DNA of 55,393 nt, taken from contig MPMZ01000012.1 of assembly GCA_002238765.1 (NCBI GenBank), positions 1 to 55,393 on the forward strand, written 5' to 3'. Numbering within the stretch: the first letter of the stretch is position 1; each line of letters starts with the position of its first letter. This DNA is from Nitrospira sp. bin75. GTDB lineage: Bacteria; Nitrospirota; Nitrospiria; Nitrospirales; UBA8639. The position numbers and the translations under genes were made by a program. Shown piece by piece: positions 54,596 through 55,393 of this stretch. The notes beneath the pieces were generated by a model that was not told where the DNA came from, did not search any database, and saw nothing but the letters and a program-made list of their open reading frames with translations.

Positions 54596-55066
54596 GTGAC
54601 TAAGAAACATAAGCGGCCCAAGGTATGTGAGAGTCCACCTGCCAAGAAAGAACCAAAAGCTAAAAGTGCAGATCTTGATCGACAAGAAATTGAAAAAATT
54701 GCATGGCGATTCAGTATCGTAGATCTTTACGGGCCTTGGGGTTGGAAATCAAAAGCCGGCAAAGATTGGTGGTCAAAGATATTTCCTAAACTTAAGGACT
54801 TAGAATCTATGACCTGGGCTGCAATTATGGATGCATCCGGCGGAAAATCTCGTGGTCATGGAAACAATAGTCATTTTGTGCCTGTTTCTAAGCTCGCCAA
54901 ACAAGCCAAGGAACGGCTAAAGGAAATTGGCCAAGAAGATCTTTCTGATTTATTTTCTTTGCGTTTAGATGGAAAAACCAGAATCTATGGCATTCGGGAT
55001 GGACGTGCATTAAAACTTCTTTGGTATGACCCAAGTCATACAGTGTGTCAAGTGACCAACAAGTAA
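54596..55066 (+). CDS. putative toxin partner of the Panacea antitoxin
   Basis: A 156-residue protein starting at a GTG 5 bases after the antitoxin stop, so probably coupled. The first about 30 residues are Lys/Pro-rich (KKHKRPKVCESPPAKKEPKA). The C-terminal part (DLFSLRLDGKTRIYGIRDGR, then ALKLLWYDPSHTVC) has the look of a RelE/ParE-type small beta-fold, where an RIYGIR strand and a late His-containing strand are common. This is only a visual similarity. I cannot name a toxin family with confidence. No signal peptide or membrane segment is present. Confidence 0.65.
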   Translation: MTKKHKRPKVCESPPAKKEPKAKSADLDRQEIEKIAWRFSIVDLYGPWGWKSKAGKDWWSKIFPKLKDLESMTWAAIMDASGGKSRGHGNNSHFVPVSKLAKQAKERLKEIGQEDLSDLFSLRLDGKTRIYGIRDGRALKLLWYDPSHTVCQVTNK

Positions 55067-55068
55067 TA

Positions 55069-55239
55069 TCAGGCAACCAACTCCCGGTACAACAGCCATT
55101 ACCCTGGCATCGCCCGGAAGAGCATCATCATCCGGTCTTCCGCATCCACCTGACAATTTTCTTCGTTCAACCGGAACGAAAATTCGTTCACGTAGCTATT
55201 CAGGTGCTTCGTGTTGACTTGAGGAAACGCACCTTCGCT
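55069..55239 (-). pseudogene. decayed 3' end of an IS1595/ISXO2-type transposase
   Basis: On the minus strand the sequence reads FPQVNTKHLNSYVNEFSFRL followed by NEENCQVDAEDRMMMLFRAM and PG, then an in-frame TAA (55101-55099), then LLYRELVA and TGA (55071-55069). This matches the usual C-terminus of such transposases (VNTKHL.SYV.EF.FRLN... GKRL.YRELV). The stop sits where Lys/Arg is expected and the rest of the gene is missing. It abuts the putative toxin gene with 2 bases between stops. Confidence 0.65.
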
Positions 55240-55297
55240 TGTTGCTCCGAAGAGCCCATGCTAGAATTACTATCCTTTGTCATAATCCCTGCAATGC

Positions 55298-55387
<90 letters not shown>

Positions 55388-55393
55388 TTTACA

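Overview
This window reads as a chromosomal segment from a Gram-negative, moderately GC-rich bacterium. It carries outer-membrane beta-barrel and LolA-like genes, a Tat component, mreBCD-PBP2-rodA, and tig-clpP-clpX. The gene content and protein style resemble Nitrospirota (Nitrospira-like) genomes. That assignment is an inference from memory of such genomes, not a computed result.

Layout. (1) 1-550: the start of an IS1595-type transposase running off the left edge, then a small unknown gene. (2) 880-14680: an apparent secondary-metabolite locus. It holds a highly reducing type I polyketide synthase split by a frameshift in its dehydratase domain, a B12-binding radical SAM protein related to hopanoid methylases, a fusion of a thioester-reductase-like SDR with a PAPS sulfotransferase, a DUF1499 gene, and a CysN-CysC fusion whose GTPase half has lost switch I. 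(3) 14770-24540: mixed genes, namely a glutamine-amidotransferase-like hydrolase, TatA with a long tail, a HEAT-repeat lipoprotein, two CPA2 cation/proton antiporters, and leuCD. (4) 24530-25510: a gene-poor stretch with a promoter-like site, a 20-bp tandem duplication and a 48-residue peptide gene with a RiPP-leader-like motif. (5) 25514-30002: a three-gene RND exporter/LolA-like/beta-barrel operon. (6) 30006-37652: a signalling island with histidine kinase, solute-binding protein, REC-PP2C phosphatase, STAS protein, RsbW-like kinase and a nucleobase permease fused to a degenerate RsbW-like domain. (7) 38072-49139: mreB-mreC-mreD-mrdA-rodA, rng, dprA and a type IA topoisomerase. (8) 49230-52611 on the minus strand: tRNA-Leu, tig, clpP, clpX. 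(9) 52793-53836: two unknown genes. (10) 53870-55240: an AT-rich island with a Panacea-type toxin-antitoxin pair and a decayed transposase 3' end, followed by tRNA-Ser.

How the genes may work together. In region 2 the enzymes form a coherent hypothesis. The PKS builds a reduced chain from malonyl units, the radical SAM enzyme may alkylate it, the reductase half of the fusion releases it as aldehyde or alcohol, and the sulfotransferase half sulfates it using PAPS from the CysC kinase. No thioesterase is seen, which fits reductive release. In region 6 the REC-PP2C phosphatase, STAS antagonist and RsbW kinase are the classical parts of a partner-switching circuit. The kinase plus orphan binding protein, and the permease fusion, look like its small-molecule inputs. 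Regions 7 and 8 are ordinary cell-shape, RNA-processing, DNA-uptake and proteostasis genes.
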